Source: Daphnia pulex
Taxonomy: Eukaryota > Arthropoda > Branchiopoda > Diplostraca > Daphniidae
DNA length: 64,000 nucleotides
Assembly: GCF_021134715.1 (NCBI RefSeq)
Contig: NC_060024.1
Location: forward strand, 8,432,001-8,496,000
Reading direction: 5' to 3'
The notes under the pieces were generated by a model. It saw nothing but the letters and a program-made list of their open reading frames with translations, was not told the origin of the DNA and did not search any database. The translations under genes and the position numbers were made by a program. Positions 35,151 to 46,510 of this stretch are shown here, piece by piece; within the stretch, counting starts at the first letter, position 1; each line of letters starts with the position of its first letter.

Positions 35151-37095
35151 GAAAAAAGCTCGGATTTTGAACATGTTTAACTGATTAAATAGTCTAATGT
35201 ATTTCCAGCAAAGCAATCGCTTAAAAAGTGATCTATTCGAAAATCAGAAAAAGCCTCAAATTCTAAGTTAAACGACAATGAATGTGTGTAGATAGTATTT
35301 GGCTGCCTACATATAATGAAGTATGTATATGTGATATTAACTTAGATATCATTTCACTGTTAAAACGTTTGAGCTGTCCTAATCTGAGTTTAAATTATGT
35401 ATTTCACATTTGTAAGATTGCGTTATAAGCAGACGCTACACCACTCTACACTGTCCTAGTGCAATGAAAACTAACAGAATGAAAATGAATCAATATTAGC
35501 TATGCGCGTAAGACAGGTAAATAGGCATTTTTAGAGGACTAGAATATATAATGCACTTAATTAATAATATTTTTTAGTCTAATCTTTTCCCCAACTGTCT
35601 CTTACCAGATTACCAGTTTATAAAATTAAAATATAGACACTTATAATCAACGCGTGACAAATATATATTCAACAGTGTGTAAAAAAATAAGTAAATATTA
35701 CTTTTGCGTTCATTCATCAACGATTATTCTGGATAAAAGTATACATGGTATAGGCCGTATTAGCCTATCTGTTAAATCAAGTACTAGGCCAGTTACCTGT
35801 TGATGTTATCAGCCTGGAAGACGGGAAGTTTCGTTTAATCTGCGCCGCCTTATTCGCCGCCAATCAAAATGGAGATAAAGCGCGTGCATCATTGCGTCAT
35901 CACGGTCCCTTTGAATTCTTTCATATGAGTTTACACTCCAACCAGACAAGATTAAGTTACTGGTGTTCGAAATCAGAGTCCTACGAGTAGCACCGGAAGA
36001 ATGTATATCGATGTCCTTTCTGCGGATATTATTTGATCCTGGGTTGAAAAATGCGAACAATGAACTCTCTTGTCTCTGTAGCCTATATATATATTTTGTC
36101 CAACCATATTTCTCTAATTCTTAAGTAATTATACTAAATTGTGTGCGGGGATGGGAACAGAATTATTACACCGGTATCTCTATCGAAAACTAACGTCCAT
36201 ATGCGATTATGCGAATGATGTGTGTAGTTTGTTTTCTTATCTTTGTTTTGTTTGCATGTTTTTGGTTGTAATGGAAGAAATTTCGCCAGGCTTTAAACGC
36301 CTCAAGCAAGAGGCCAACAAGTCTGAACAAGACCAAAGAATCTCGGATAACAAGACGTCGATGTTTCGAATATTGCACCATTCGTTGGCGTCTGTGCTTC
36401 AGAGTAGCATCATTCAGTCAAACGTTTGGCTAGCAGTAGGTACTGTGTTCAACATCTTCAACATCTTCACACCAATTGTTTGTAAGTTACATCAGAAAAT
36501 TCTTATTCTATATGTTTTAAAATAAACTATAAAATATATCATAGATCGTACGGTAGTGTAAGAATTAAGGATGTTGAAATCTTAAATTCAATAACGAATG
36601 TAATAACGACACTAATGAGCCTAATTCTGAAGAGTTTTTTTTTTCTAAGTTGAAGATTCTTAATTAATCTGTACAAACGTCATAATTGTGTTGGGAGTGC
36701 CGAAGTAGAAATAGATTTTTTTGTTCGTTTGATTTTACATTTTAATTTCTTGTCTTTGTCTTGAAATAGACATCAAACTAATATCGCATTGTTATAGAAA
36801 TGCGCAATGCTGTATAGCCTGTAGCTCTAATATTACCGCCCAATAACATGTTAGAATTTTTACAATGTTTATACAAGTTTATTTGTTGAAACAAGCACAG
36901 TCACAGACCAAGCATAAAGTCTGAGTTGATTTATTAGATACTAGATAATTATTTTGTTACATAATGAACTTGACAAGCATTATATTTTGAAGCTTGTAGT
37001 GCTTTAATTGTGCTTTTAACTGTTTAAAAATTCTCTACTGTACAACTCTTGAGTTTTCATGCTTCCTTTTTTTGTGTGTGTGATTTTGAATACAG
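35151..37095. other. Upstream and leader region of kinase gene 2
   Basis: No convincing gene in the first 1.2 kb. From about 36410 it is homologous to the leader of kinase 1, including TAGCAGTAGGTACTG and the donor GTAAGTTACATC. The open frame 36139-36525 overlaps this leader and is not supported as a protein. Confidence 0.5.
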
Positions 37096-37912
37096 GACCA
37101 TTAAGATGGCAAATTTTGCAAGAGAAAACAATGCAACTGAAGCAACCATCAGTATGAATTCTGTTTTTGCAACAGGTGCATTCAAAAATGTGTATAAAGG
37201 AAGATATACTGTAGGAGAAAGAGCCGGTGAAGAATGTGTCTGCAAAATCTTTAAATCTGGCAGTGTCTTTGAAGAATCCTATTTCCGAGTAGAACTTAAT
37301 GTTGTTGCAAAGGCACTTGAAGTTGTCAATAGCTTCAACAAAGATAAAGTCATCAACAAGAGCATTTGGCTCAACAAACCAACCATTTGGACCTTCATGC
37401 CTGGTTCGGGAAGAGAAGGTGAAAAAAATCTGATTGAGCCAATGATTTCCAACTTTGAAAAATTCAATTCTAACAGGGTGTCCCTAAACTATGGACTTGG
37501 ACAGTCCATTTTGGACTACTAAACTATGGACTTCGATCGAAAACTATGGACTTCACCAGATGGCGCTGCCTGTCCGAAACTATGGACTTAGGGACCTAAA
37601 ATATGGACTTTAACCTGCAGAAACTATGGACTCCATCAGATGGCGTTATATCCGAAACACTGGACTTGGCGTCTAAAGTATGGACTTTAAATGTATAAAC
37701 TTGGCTTAGATCCGAATATTTTCGCTTAAGTTTTAAACGGTTCAATGAATATATCTTTTAATTAAATTTAAGCAAACCACAAATTCATTCTGAATGGTGT
37801 ATTGCGAGTATTGATACACGATTTACAAGGTACATTTTGAACATTTCAAAAAAGGTTTTATTATTCTTGAATTGACATTTGAGAAAAGAAATAAAACAAA
37901 GTCATTTAACGT

Positions 37913-38312
37913 TTAAATGCAAGATGAGCAATACCAGAGCACTTTTTTGCACTTGATGGCAGATTCGGGTATGTTCTCGCATTCCGGATGGAAATTTTAT
38001 TTGCAAATGTTGCAGTGTACCATAACGTGAAATTTTTTAGGAAGGAGTTTATGAAATCCAAAGTCGGGCATCCGACACACACAGAAGAGGGGAATGGAAA
38101 TTTGTTTCTTTGGTCTCCAATTTGAACGCGTTCGGAGTCCTTTGGTTGGAAAAGGAATGATTGCGCCGTCGGAAATGCATTTCATTAGATGGGAGCGCAT
38201 TTGTGACCCATCAAACCTCAATTCAGATGGATTAAATGAAAATGCCAAGGCTGTCGCAAATGCGATGGCATATAGTCCGCAACTTCCGCTTTCTTTTTGG
38301 CTTTCGCATTAC
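37913..38312 (-). pseudogene. Ulp1-like protease C-terminus with PHD-like zinc finger, transposon-borne
   Basis: Minus-strand frame with one internal stop. It contains ESGSCGLYAIAFATALAF, resembling the catalytic-Cys segment (DCGxFAI) of transposon-carried C48 peptidases; the Asp before Cys is Ser here. Then comes SQMRSHLMKCISDG, and then a Cys/His series (CVCRMPD, HCNICK, FHPEC, WYCSSC) typical of a PHD-type finger. The stop lies between NICK and NFHPEC. Probably a remnant of the element's own protein. Confidence 0.6.
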
Positions 38313-38349
38313 CCATTATACCCATTATTTTTATCCCTTTATTTTTTTA

Positions 38350-39000
38350 AGATATGGTAGTGGTTTTGTTAATAATGGAGCTATTGATCTTTTAGGTACA
38401 CAGTATGAACACATTTCTCAAAAGAGGGAATTAATTTTAAATGTGCTGCAGAACCGCTTATGTCTCTAAAGACTGCTCTTGCCCTATACGTTGTTTTATA
38501 TAAAAGCAAAAGTCAATTTAAAAAAAATGAGATCTTAAGTATGAATCGAAGATATAAAAAGCATAGCTCATCATCTGATAGAAAGCTTAAACTTATTAAT
38601 TAAGCAAAAAAGATATGTAGCTCATGCTTCTCTTGCAGTTGGTGCTTTACTTGGACAACCCGAATTTTCAATTTTATCTTTAGAACCGGGTAAACTTAGT
38701 GAGAGTAATGTGGATATAGGAGGAAGGAATATTAGTTAAATTCGCAAATAGAAGCTTAAAAATATATAAGAGATTTTGCCTTTAATTAACTCGGAAAAAC
38801 ATCTTGTATTTAAACCGTTTTATAGATCGGATAAAGCAAGACAGCGAATTAATAAAAAATAATACTTTAGAAGAAATTAACAAAATAATAGAATATTTTA
38901 CAAAAATATATCCTACCGCCGACGGAATTCTACCAAGCAGTGTTTTGGCATTTGATACCAAACAAATTTTGGCTTTAAAAAAGTAAGTGTCCCGCCAGCT
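38350..39000 (+). other. AT-rich coding-like stretch inside the transposon, unidentified
   Basis: Plus-strand fragments read like protein in successive frames, for example NNGAIDLLGTQYEHISQKRE, RYVAHASLAVGALLGQPEFS and the 60-aa frame 38804-38986 ending SVLAFDTKQILALKK. They are rich in Lys, Asn and Ile and lie opposite to the Ulp1-like frame. Family not recognised; possibly captured DNA in decay. Confidence 0.35.
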
Positions 39001-39672
39001 CTAGAAAGCTCGTGGCTTCTTGCAGTTTATTGAACGGACGTTAAATATATAAAACAAAAAAATGATAGAACGATTCGTAGTTTATGTTTTATGTTGAATT
39101 TGGATAAAGTCCATACTTTTCAGGAAAAGTCCATAGTTTAGTATGGTCATTGGTGGAGCGTTCAGGTTCTAAAATATGGACTTTGACAGGCAGCGCCATC
39201 TGGTGAAGTCCATAGTTTTCGATCGAAGTCCATAGTTTAGTAGTCCAAAATGGACTGTCCAAGTCCATAGTTTAGGGACACCCATTCTAACACTGGATGG
39301 ACTCCTCGAAAATCGTCTCCTTGGATCGATGTGATGCAAGCTCTTAGTCACTATTCGTATCATTCAAGTAATCGCCGTCTGCTGTTCTGTGACCTCCAAG
39401 GTGGCGTGTACAAGGATGGATTTATCATCACTGATCCTGTTATCATGTCAACTGCCCAAGAGTATGGACCAACTGATCTCGGCGCTGCAGGAATATCTAC
39501 TTTCTTTGCTCGCCACAAGTGCAACAAATACTGCAATTCCGGATGGATTATTCCGCATGATAGAAAAGTTTATTTCAATGTTCAGAAAGGTTCTGCAATG
39601 GTTCTCCCAACCCGCCAAAGTCGTACTCCATTGACTTTACAATTATCAGGCTTGTCTATTCAAGAAGAATAA

Positions 39673-40445
39673 ACTGATTTCCGGAATGTACTTATGTGAT
39701 AAGGACTTTTTTTTATTATTTAACGTCGTGTTCTTGTCTACTATCGAGGTACTAACATAATTTTAGTTTTTCCTGCGTAAACAAAAAAAAATTCTTACCG
39801 AAGAATAAAAAGTAATCATTTACCTTAGATATAGTGAAGGGTCATGTCAGGGCAAGTAACAAAAATGTTAAACGAGGTTAAATTATATGTAAGAGACGAC
39901 AGATGGGCTTTAAATTTTTTTAAAAGACCTGTCATTTCTATAAGCGATATAGTGTTCGATTGTGCGTAAAACCCTCTGAAACCCAAGCGCACAAATTGGT
40001 TAACACAAATGGAACAAATGTGAGAAGAAAAGCGCGTTTAGACCCTTCTTAACTTGCCATTACAACTGGTTACTACATCAATTTGACTGCAGCATCTCGG
40101 TTGACCCAGTTATTATTATTTGTTATATTTGGCCATTGTGACCAACTTGTTTTAAGAAGAGAATGGCCCAATGGATAACATAATGAAGATATGTGCTGTA
40201 ACACAATGACAATGTACCATTCCAAACCAAATGAGATTGATTAGAAATCGAAATGACACAAAAACAACGGAAAAATCAGACCCATTTTGTTTTCCCCTTC
40301 GCCGATTAGAAAACAAAATATACTGTACATACATTAATTTCCTTTTTATTAACTTTTACAGGAAATCTGAGTTGCTTAACATTTGAAAACAAATTAAATT
40401 GCGGATTTCTTAATTGTGATTATCAATTCAAATAATTTGTCTCGA
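39673..40445. other. Convergent intergenic region, kinase 2 and GTSF1-like
   Basis: No gene identified. AATAAA at 39669-39674 overlaps the end of the kinase copy. The rest is AT-rich. Confidence 0.5.
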
Positions 40446-41517
40446 TCACTCTAAATGGCCCCAACCGGTAACAGCTGCTGGTCCTGTTGAGGACAACTTA
40501 AATGGATTAACCTGTACTTATCTTTGTTTCTTTAAGCTTGTTATCTCACCTAGGATACCCCTGCCTCTTCCTCCTCCTCCTATCTGAGCTGGAAATTTGG
40601 CAGCAATGCGTCCGAGTCTTAGCATAGAAATCTCATCTAAAAGGGCAATTAAAATATAAAGCTCAGATATGATTCCAGTTGAAACTTTATCTTAAAGTCA
40701 ACCTGGTTTTCGTGGCGTTGGAAGAGGCTTCGATTGTCCGTTGTCAAATGTAATGTCGTTTCCCTTTCCATGACCAACGTTTTCATTCTTCCTCTCTCTG
40801 GAATATAATTTTAAATGTAAACAATAATTGAAGAATGCTCACAAAATAAAAATTCTAAATATTACCCGCGCAGCCGAAGCCGTTCAAGTTCTTTTTCACG
40901 AAATTCTTGGCGCTTTGACTTTGATAGACCTTGAGGAACCCTATTGAGGTAAAATTAACCACTTTTAAGGTAATTCAAAATAAAAGTAAAACACAATAAG
41001 TTACGTCATATGGATCGCTCCGGCGATCATTTCGTCAGCTTTGAAACAAGGTCCTCCTGTGTCAGTATCCCAAGAATCCAAAAACTCACTTGCATTAGAC
41101 ACACAATTTTCAGCCGGTTCATTAACCAATAGTTTAGGCTCAAAAAACTTGGTCGTCTCGGCTGAAAAAGCAATGATCAAATAAAAAATGATCAAAAAGA
41201 GAAAAATTTGGGCAAAAAGTTAACTTACATTCCCATGTAACCTTGAAGGCTTCTTTTTCAAGCCTATGTTGACAACTGGCATGATGTGAATCCAACTCAC
41301 TTTTCCTTACATAGTGCAAATGCCAGAAATTGCACTGCACATAGTCATGATTGGTTGGAAGATTCTGTTTATAGTTAAAAAAACCAGCAATTATTAAATT
41401 ATATTTTAAAAAGACAAACATTGACAGACTTACTCGTTTGCATTTGATTAAATGAGCTTGTAGTTTTCTGCTTTCCACAACGTGGGCCGGATCAAACGGA
41501 CACGAAACATGATTCAT
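40446..41517 (-). CDS. GTSF1-like: GTSF1-like double CHHC zinc-finger protein
   Basis: Seven exons (41434-41517, 41229-41364, 41005-41161, 40866-40940, 40703-40797, 40550-40636, 40446-40483) join in phase to 223 aa. Two CHHC fingers share one spacing, C-x5-H-x9-H-x3-C: Cys6/His12/His22/Cys26 and Cys39/His45/His55/Cys59. This is the hallmark of the U11-48K/GTSF1 (Drosophila Asterix) family. GTSF1 proteins bind RNA and support PIWI-piRNA silencing in the nucleus. After the fingers come an acidic region, a basic helix (VPQGLSKSKRQEFREKELER) and a Gly/Arg-rich tail (GGGGRGRG). The protein is longer than vertebrate GTSF1 (about 167 aa), the excess being C-terminal. Divergent from MIPEP, about 0.9 kb apart. 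Confidence 0.9.
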
Positions 41518-42421
41518 TCTTCATAAATAATAAAATGAACTCGACAAACGAAAGAAAATCTTCTTTGAAAACGCAAAACCACAATAATTCACTACAGCTG
41601 AAAGATTTCCTCTCACCCCGAACACTCGACCGTGACTCGACGTTGACGATTGACGAAAAAAACAAACAAAAGATGAAAACGCAAGCACCAAACTTCTCCT
41701 CAGAGGGTGGGGGACTTATTTTGGTGTCGGTGATCAAGGTCGCGCAATTTCAAGGTCCCTGGTTGAGCAGGTTGGGTACGATGTACGATAATCTTCAGAA
41801 ATAAATAAATAAAACCAGCTTAGACATCAATCGCATGTGAGCTGCATGTGAGAGGACGTACGAGAATTAAAATATATCGACTTGCATTAGGAAAATTTTA
41901 AACAGGGCACAGGCATAGGCAGTTCATTAAATTAAACTCAGTAGTTCCGTTTTTCCGTCTCTAGTGGTTATGGCGTCTGACAACGGATTTTGTAGTAATT
42001 AGTAAAATAATTAATTTTTTTAAATTTTGACATTAAAGGATTTCCCATTTGCAATACTGTATACAAAATTACGATTTACGAACGACTAATAACACGTAAC
42101 GATATTTTCCTCCGGTAGTTGCTATTTTTCATCAATAGGTTGCGCTGACGGGCGGACGTTCATTCAAGGCGGCGATTCGCCGATTCATCTAAAGAAAAAC
42201 TTGTTAAGTGGAGACACCAGATACCCCTGGTGGAGAGAACTAGAAAAGCTAAAGGCCTGAAATATTAAGTAAGCTATGTTACAACAAAACAGACGATTTT
42301 TTACCCATCTTTCATCGTGTCCTTGAAGGAAGGAAATTTGAACAGGAAAAATAAATCAATTATTCATTAATTGTTACACAAGTTACATATTTGCTAAGAA
42401 CTCACAAGAGTGTTCAGAGTA
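41518..42421. promoter_or_regulatory. Shared upstream region of GTSF1-like and MIPEP
   Basis: The two genes are transcribed away from each other from this 0.9-kb interval. No TATA box is obvious for either gene and no other gene is visible. The open frame 41535-41804 is unsupported. Confidence 0.5.
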
Positions 42422-45205
42422 ATGTCTTCTTCTGCCTATTTCCAACAAGTTATAAAATGTTTTACACCAAACCAGTTTCTCCATCGATGTACAGCAGCCG
42501 GTCTTGCACATTTAACACAAAAAGCAACGTATGTTAACAGCAGTTCTTCACCACTTACAGCAGCATTCAACTCCAAACCTCGAAAACTCAACTTAAATTT
42601 TTCATTAACAACAGAAAATTCGGTAAAACTATTGTCAGAAATAACCTTATGTTTATTCTTTATTGTAAGGGTTTAATTCAAATTTATTACTATGAAGGGA
42701 TTATTTGATATTCCACTATTAAGGAGCCCAGACGGAGTATATCTTTTGAAAGAAAACAGACTCAATCAGGTTGAAGAACTGGTAGCAGAATGTTGTGATC
42801 CTGATAGGAAGAGACGAATGGTTGAGATCTTTGATGATTTATCAAATGCCTTATGTCTGGTTGCTGATCTTGCAGAATTCTTGAGAATCGCTTCACCAAA
42901 TCAACAATTTGCAAGTGCAGCAGAGAATGCCTGTGTTGCAATCTCTAACCTGGTTGAACAGTAATAATGATCTGTTAAACAAATTGAAAAATTTGCACAT
43001 TTAAGATTTAACCTTGTTCTTTTACTTCAAAAGGCTAAACACAAACAGAAATCTTTATGAAATTTTAAAGAGAGCAGTTGAAAAAGGAGATTGTTTGCCC
43101 ACTTCACCTATGGATGTGCATGTTGCACAGTTGTTTATATTTGACTTTGAGCAAAGTGGAATTCATTTGCAAGAAGCTCAAAGGCAACAAGTTGTTAATT
43201 TGAATGAATATATTCTTCAACTTGGACAAAGATTCGGCATGAATGCCCATGAACCAAGACAAGTAAACAAGGAAGCTCTCCCATCACATATTAGACATCA
43301 GTATGTAATAATACCAATTTGTGTTCATATCTTACCTCCATGAAAACTATTTAAAGGTTATTCCGAATTGATTTATTATAGATTTGCGCTTGATGGGGAA
43401 AATATCACTATAAACGGACTCTACACCGACGCAGCAAATGAAATTGCTCGAGAAGCTGCCTACAAAATCTATCTCTATCCATCGGAAGAGCAAGAAGATA
43501 CGCTACAAAAACTTCTCCGAGCTAGACATCACTTGGCGCAGTTGTGTGGTTTCCCCACATATCCTCACAGGTGCTTTGTGTATTTCTATTTCAAATGAAG
43601 TGAAAATTTACAGTGAAGTTCGCATAGAGCACTTAAAGGAAGCCTGGCAGAAAATCCTGAAATGGTGATGAACTTTCTTGACTCGCTGTCCACAGAACTT
43701 AACCCTCGAGCTGCGAGGGACTACAACACCATGAGAGACTTGAAGAAAAAAACAAATTACAATAACAAAGTAAATCATTTTTTTTTTTTTTTCCTGAAAT
43801 GTTATGCCTTTATTCTAAGTTTTCATTCATTTTTCAAGGAATTGGCTGTCTGGGATACGCCTTTTTTCACCGGATTGGCTCGTCGTCAGATTTCTGGTCA
43901 CGGCGACGATCTTTCACCTTTTTTCTCTCTCGGAGCCTGTATGGAAGGATTGGACATGATTTTCAATAGTCTCTATGGTATTCGATTGCAACTTAGCACT
44001 CTTAAGCCAGGAGAGGCCTGGTGCCAAGATATTTACAAGATCGACGTAGTTCACGAATCCGAAGGCCTGATTGGACACATTTATTGTGATTTTTATGATC
44101 GACCACGCAAGCCTCACCAAGATTGTCACTTTACAATTGTTGGTGGGAAAGAACTTGCTGACGGAACATATCAAGTATGCATCTACTACAAACGTTGTTT
44201 TTTAAACTTTCATATTAAACCGAACTTTGTGTGTCGTTTAACAGAATCCTGTTGTTGTATTGATGCTTACGTTGCCGTCTCCCTCATGGGGAACTCCAAG
44301 CTTGCTAACACCCAATATGGCCGACAATCTATTCCACGAAATGGGACATGCCATGCATTCCATGTTGGCCAGGTAATACATCGCTAAAGTTGTTCCCTTC
44401 ACATGCCTTTAATTTTTTCCTTTTAATTCTAGAACCCGTTATCAACACGTAACAGGAACGCGTTGTGCGACAGATCTTGCAGAAGTGCCTTCTATTTTGA
44501 TGGAGTTTTTTGCGTCCGATCCAAGAGTAAATCAAAGCTTCGATTAATTTGTTTATGAGTCAGTTATATCTTTAACTGTTTTGTCTCTTTTCAGGTGGTC
44601 TCTAAGTTTGCTCGTCACTACAAAACTGGCGAAGCATTGCCTGCGAGTCGGTTAGAATCATTATGCGCTGCCAAACACACGTTTGCTGCTGCCGAAATGC
44701 AACAGCAGGTGTTTTACTCTGCTCTTGATCAAAAGCTTCACATCCATCCATCCAGTGGAAGTAACAGCACAACCACCGATGTCACGGCGGAGGTTCAACA
44801 GCAGTATTACGGCTTACCTTTCGTTCAGAATACGGTAAACATGACTGGATGGAATATGACTTGAATGAAATCAAAACGTGTGTGAATATGTTTCTTCGTT
44901 CGCAGGCATGGCAACACCGGTTTAGTCATATCGTTGGCTATGGAGCCAAATACTATTCTTACTTACTGTCGCGCGGTGTGGCTGCATGGATCTGGCAGCA
45001 AAACTTTCAAGAGGATCCCTTTAGTCGTGAAGCAGGCGAAAGCTTCCGTCACGGCTTTCTTGCTCACGGTGGCAGCAAGCCGGCACGCGACATGGTGACG
45101 TCATTTTTAGGGAAAGAAGTAAACTCGTCCACACTGACCCATTCTCTCATCCGCGAACTTGATGCCAAGCAGGAAACATTACTGTCGCATCTGAACAAGA
45201 AATAG
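42422..45205 (+). CDS. MIPEP: Mitochondrial intermediate peptidase
   Basis: Ten exons (42422-42622, 42698-42960, 43034-43300, 43382-43570, 43628-43769, 43839-44174, 44245-44372, 44433-44526, 44595-44834, 44906-45205) give 719 aa. M3-family zinc metallopeptidase: HEMGH with His497, Glu498 and His501, and third ligand Glu526 in DLAEVPS. The [15 protein letters not shown] and KPHQDCHF blocks are also conserved. It removes octapeptides from matrix and inner-membrane precursors after MPP cleavage. The N-terminus is basic and Ser-rich, as expected for a transit peptide. I chose the ATG at 42422 as the first Met before that region. The exon 2 acceptor (CTATGAAG) is weak, but the phase and homology fit. 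A poly(A) signal lies at 45314. Confidence 0.95.
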
Positions 45206-45470
45206 GAATTTTGTAAATTAGTTATAGCCTAGTCATATTTTGTCGAATTCAAATATGCTTTCATGAATACTGTTAAAAGGACTATGGTGCGAATGTTTTT
45301 AAGAGTCCGGCTCAATAAACGTTTTTCGCTTCAAGGATTTGTTAATCAAAATTGACAAATTGTTTTTGATTTCTAATTAAGTGAAAATTCTAAGCTCCAA
45401 ATGTGTCAAAGGAAAAAATTTAACCCTCTACTTTTTTAAAAAAAGTATGCGCGATTGATATTATAGATGC
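45195..45470. repeat. MIPEP 3' end, duplicated at 49183-49400 and partly at 51330-51455
   Basis: Shared strings include AAGAAATAGGAATTTT (last Lys codons and stop), CCTAGTCATATTTTGTCGAA, GAGTCCGGCTCAATAAA and GTATGCGCGATTGATATTAT. The second copy covers the coding end and 3' UTR; the third covers only the distal part. Confidence 0.8.
45314..45319 (+). promoter_or_regulatory. MIPEP poly(A) signal
   Basis: AATAAA 109 bases past the stop. It is also present in the duplicated 3' flank near 49316. Confidence 0.7.
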
Positions 45471-45659
45471 CAAAATAACTAAAAGTCAATGAAAAATGGA
45501 GTGCACGAGCCCTTTTCCCAAACACCGTCCTCTACGAACAGCGTCTATAGTGTCTGAAAGGGAAAAACATGTCTATTTCTTGCTTTTCATTTCACGATAC
45601 GCAGACATTTCCAATATTTCCATAATGCCAAAAATCAAATGTATGAATCGGTATGAATG

Positions 45660-46510
45660 AATTTGACAAACCGTCACACTAGCATGTCTTTCAATGTAGG
45701 CGTTCCCGATATCGATTCAATTACGTGAGTGCTAAAATAATTTTTTATTATTATTCCAACAAATTGTTTATACTCTATATTTATTCCAAGCAAAAATTAA
45801 AAGTCGATTTTTAAACGACTTCATCCAGATACACCCGCAAGTACATAAAAACAAGTACACAATAATTACTATAGCGAAACAAATTTCCCGTTTCCGAAAG
45901 AGGCAATTTGGAATAAGTCAGTAAGTCACCTTATTTGGTATACCCCCCACCGTCATATACTTGTTAAAATTTGAAATCTGTTCGTTTCAAAAATATTCCC
46001 ATTTAGAATATGTTCGTGATATTTATTCATTCCCTTCTGTACAAAGAATGAAGCAATGAAGTTTAAAAAAACTATATGTCATAAATTTTAGAATTTTGTA
46101 AAATACACGGAATAGTTTAATCGAACTATTACGTGGACGTTTGGGTGAGTCGGTAAAAGCGTGTCTTGCTGCGTCTGCGGCGAGCACCTCATTAGCCACG
46201 AGTTCGACTCCCCAAAAAAGCATTCAAATTTATAAGTTCCGCCACCAGAGGGTGTGACGTTAGTCCAAACAAATATCATGGAGTGAGACTTACATCGACC
46301 TATGACTATGCAAGTGGTATGTTATGTTGCGAATTCCCTACGGCGAACCCTTCGTTGAAGGCGTTTGAGAACCGGTCCGGGAGTTCTCTAGCATAGGATT
46401 GGCTATCTTCCCTGCTTTAGAACCTCAACGTAATTCTCCTGTTAGATAGGAAATACAAATATATCACAACAACGCATGTGTACATGAATCGATGGGTCCC
46501 ATTCCTGAGT
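45660..46510. repeat. Inverted duplication, left arm (right arm 49990-50900)
   Basis: ACACTAGCATGTCTTTCAAT and AGGCGTTCCCGATATCGAT at 45680-45720 reappear reverse-complemented at about 50855-50895. GAAGGGTTCGCCGTAGGGAATTCG at about 50165 is matched in reverse near 46330. The arms contain indels. Together they flank the orphan gene at 47587. Confidence 0.8.
46140..46217 (+). ncRNA. tRNA-like SINE head
   Basis: Outer TTTGGG and CCCAAA pair. GAGTCGGTAAAAGCG resembles a pol III A box and GAGTTCGACTCC a B box, separated as in a tRNA. The central arm is non-canonical, so it is a SINE or pseudogene rather than a working tRNA. The inverted copy near 50225-50250 has lost it. Confidence 0.5.

Larger units (their letters stand above)
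37476..39283. mobile_element. 1,808-bp DNA transposon, 99-bp TIRs, 9-bp TSD, Mutator-like
   Basis: Termini GGGTGTCCCTAAACTATGG and its complement; the TIRs are identical over 99 bp (37476-37574 and 39185-39283). The target duplication is ATTCTAACA (37467-37475 and 39284-39292). The motif AAACTATGGACTT recurs several times in and just inside each TIR. A decayed C48/Ulp1-like plus zinc-finger reading frame lies on the minus strand. Long repeat-containing TIRs with 9-bp TSDs and ULP or PHD domains are known from Mutator-like groups; the exact family is inferred. No transposase catalytic core was seen, so it is probably non-autonomous. Confidence 0.85.
37106..39672 (+). pseudogene. Alpha-kinase gene, second tandem copy, split by a transposon
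   Basis: The N-terminal half (37106-37475, start MANFARENNATEA) and C-terminal half (39284-39672) are very close to kinase 1. They are separated inside the FEKFNSN segment by a 1,808-bp element. The element is bounded by 9-bp duplications, and the host frame on either side is otherwise open, so the break is recent. As found, translation stops 15 residues into the element, before the DLQ catalytic motif and the zinc cluster, so the product should be inactive. The downstream half also ends four residues later than kinase 1 because the stop codon differs. Confidence 0.9.

Noticed and set aside
36139-36525. 128-aa open frame upstream of the second kinase
   Set aside because: Overlaps the leader conserved with kinase 1, where the equivalent sequence is not open.
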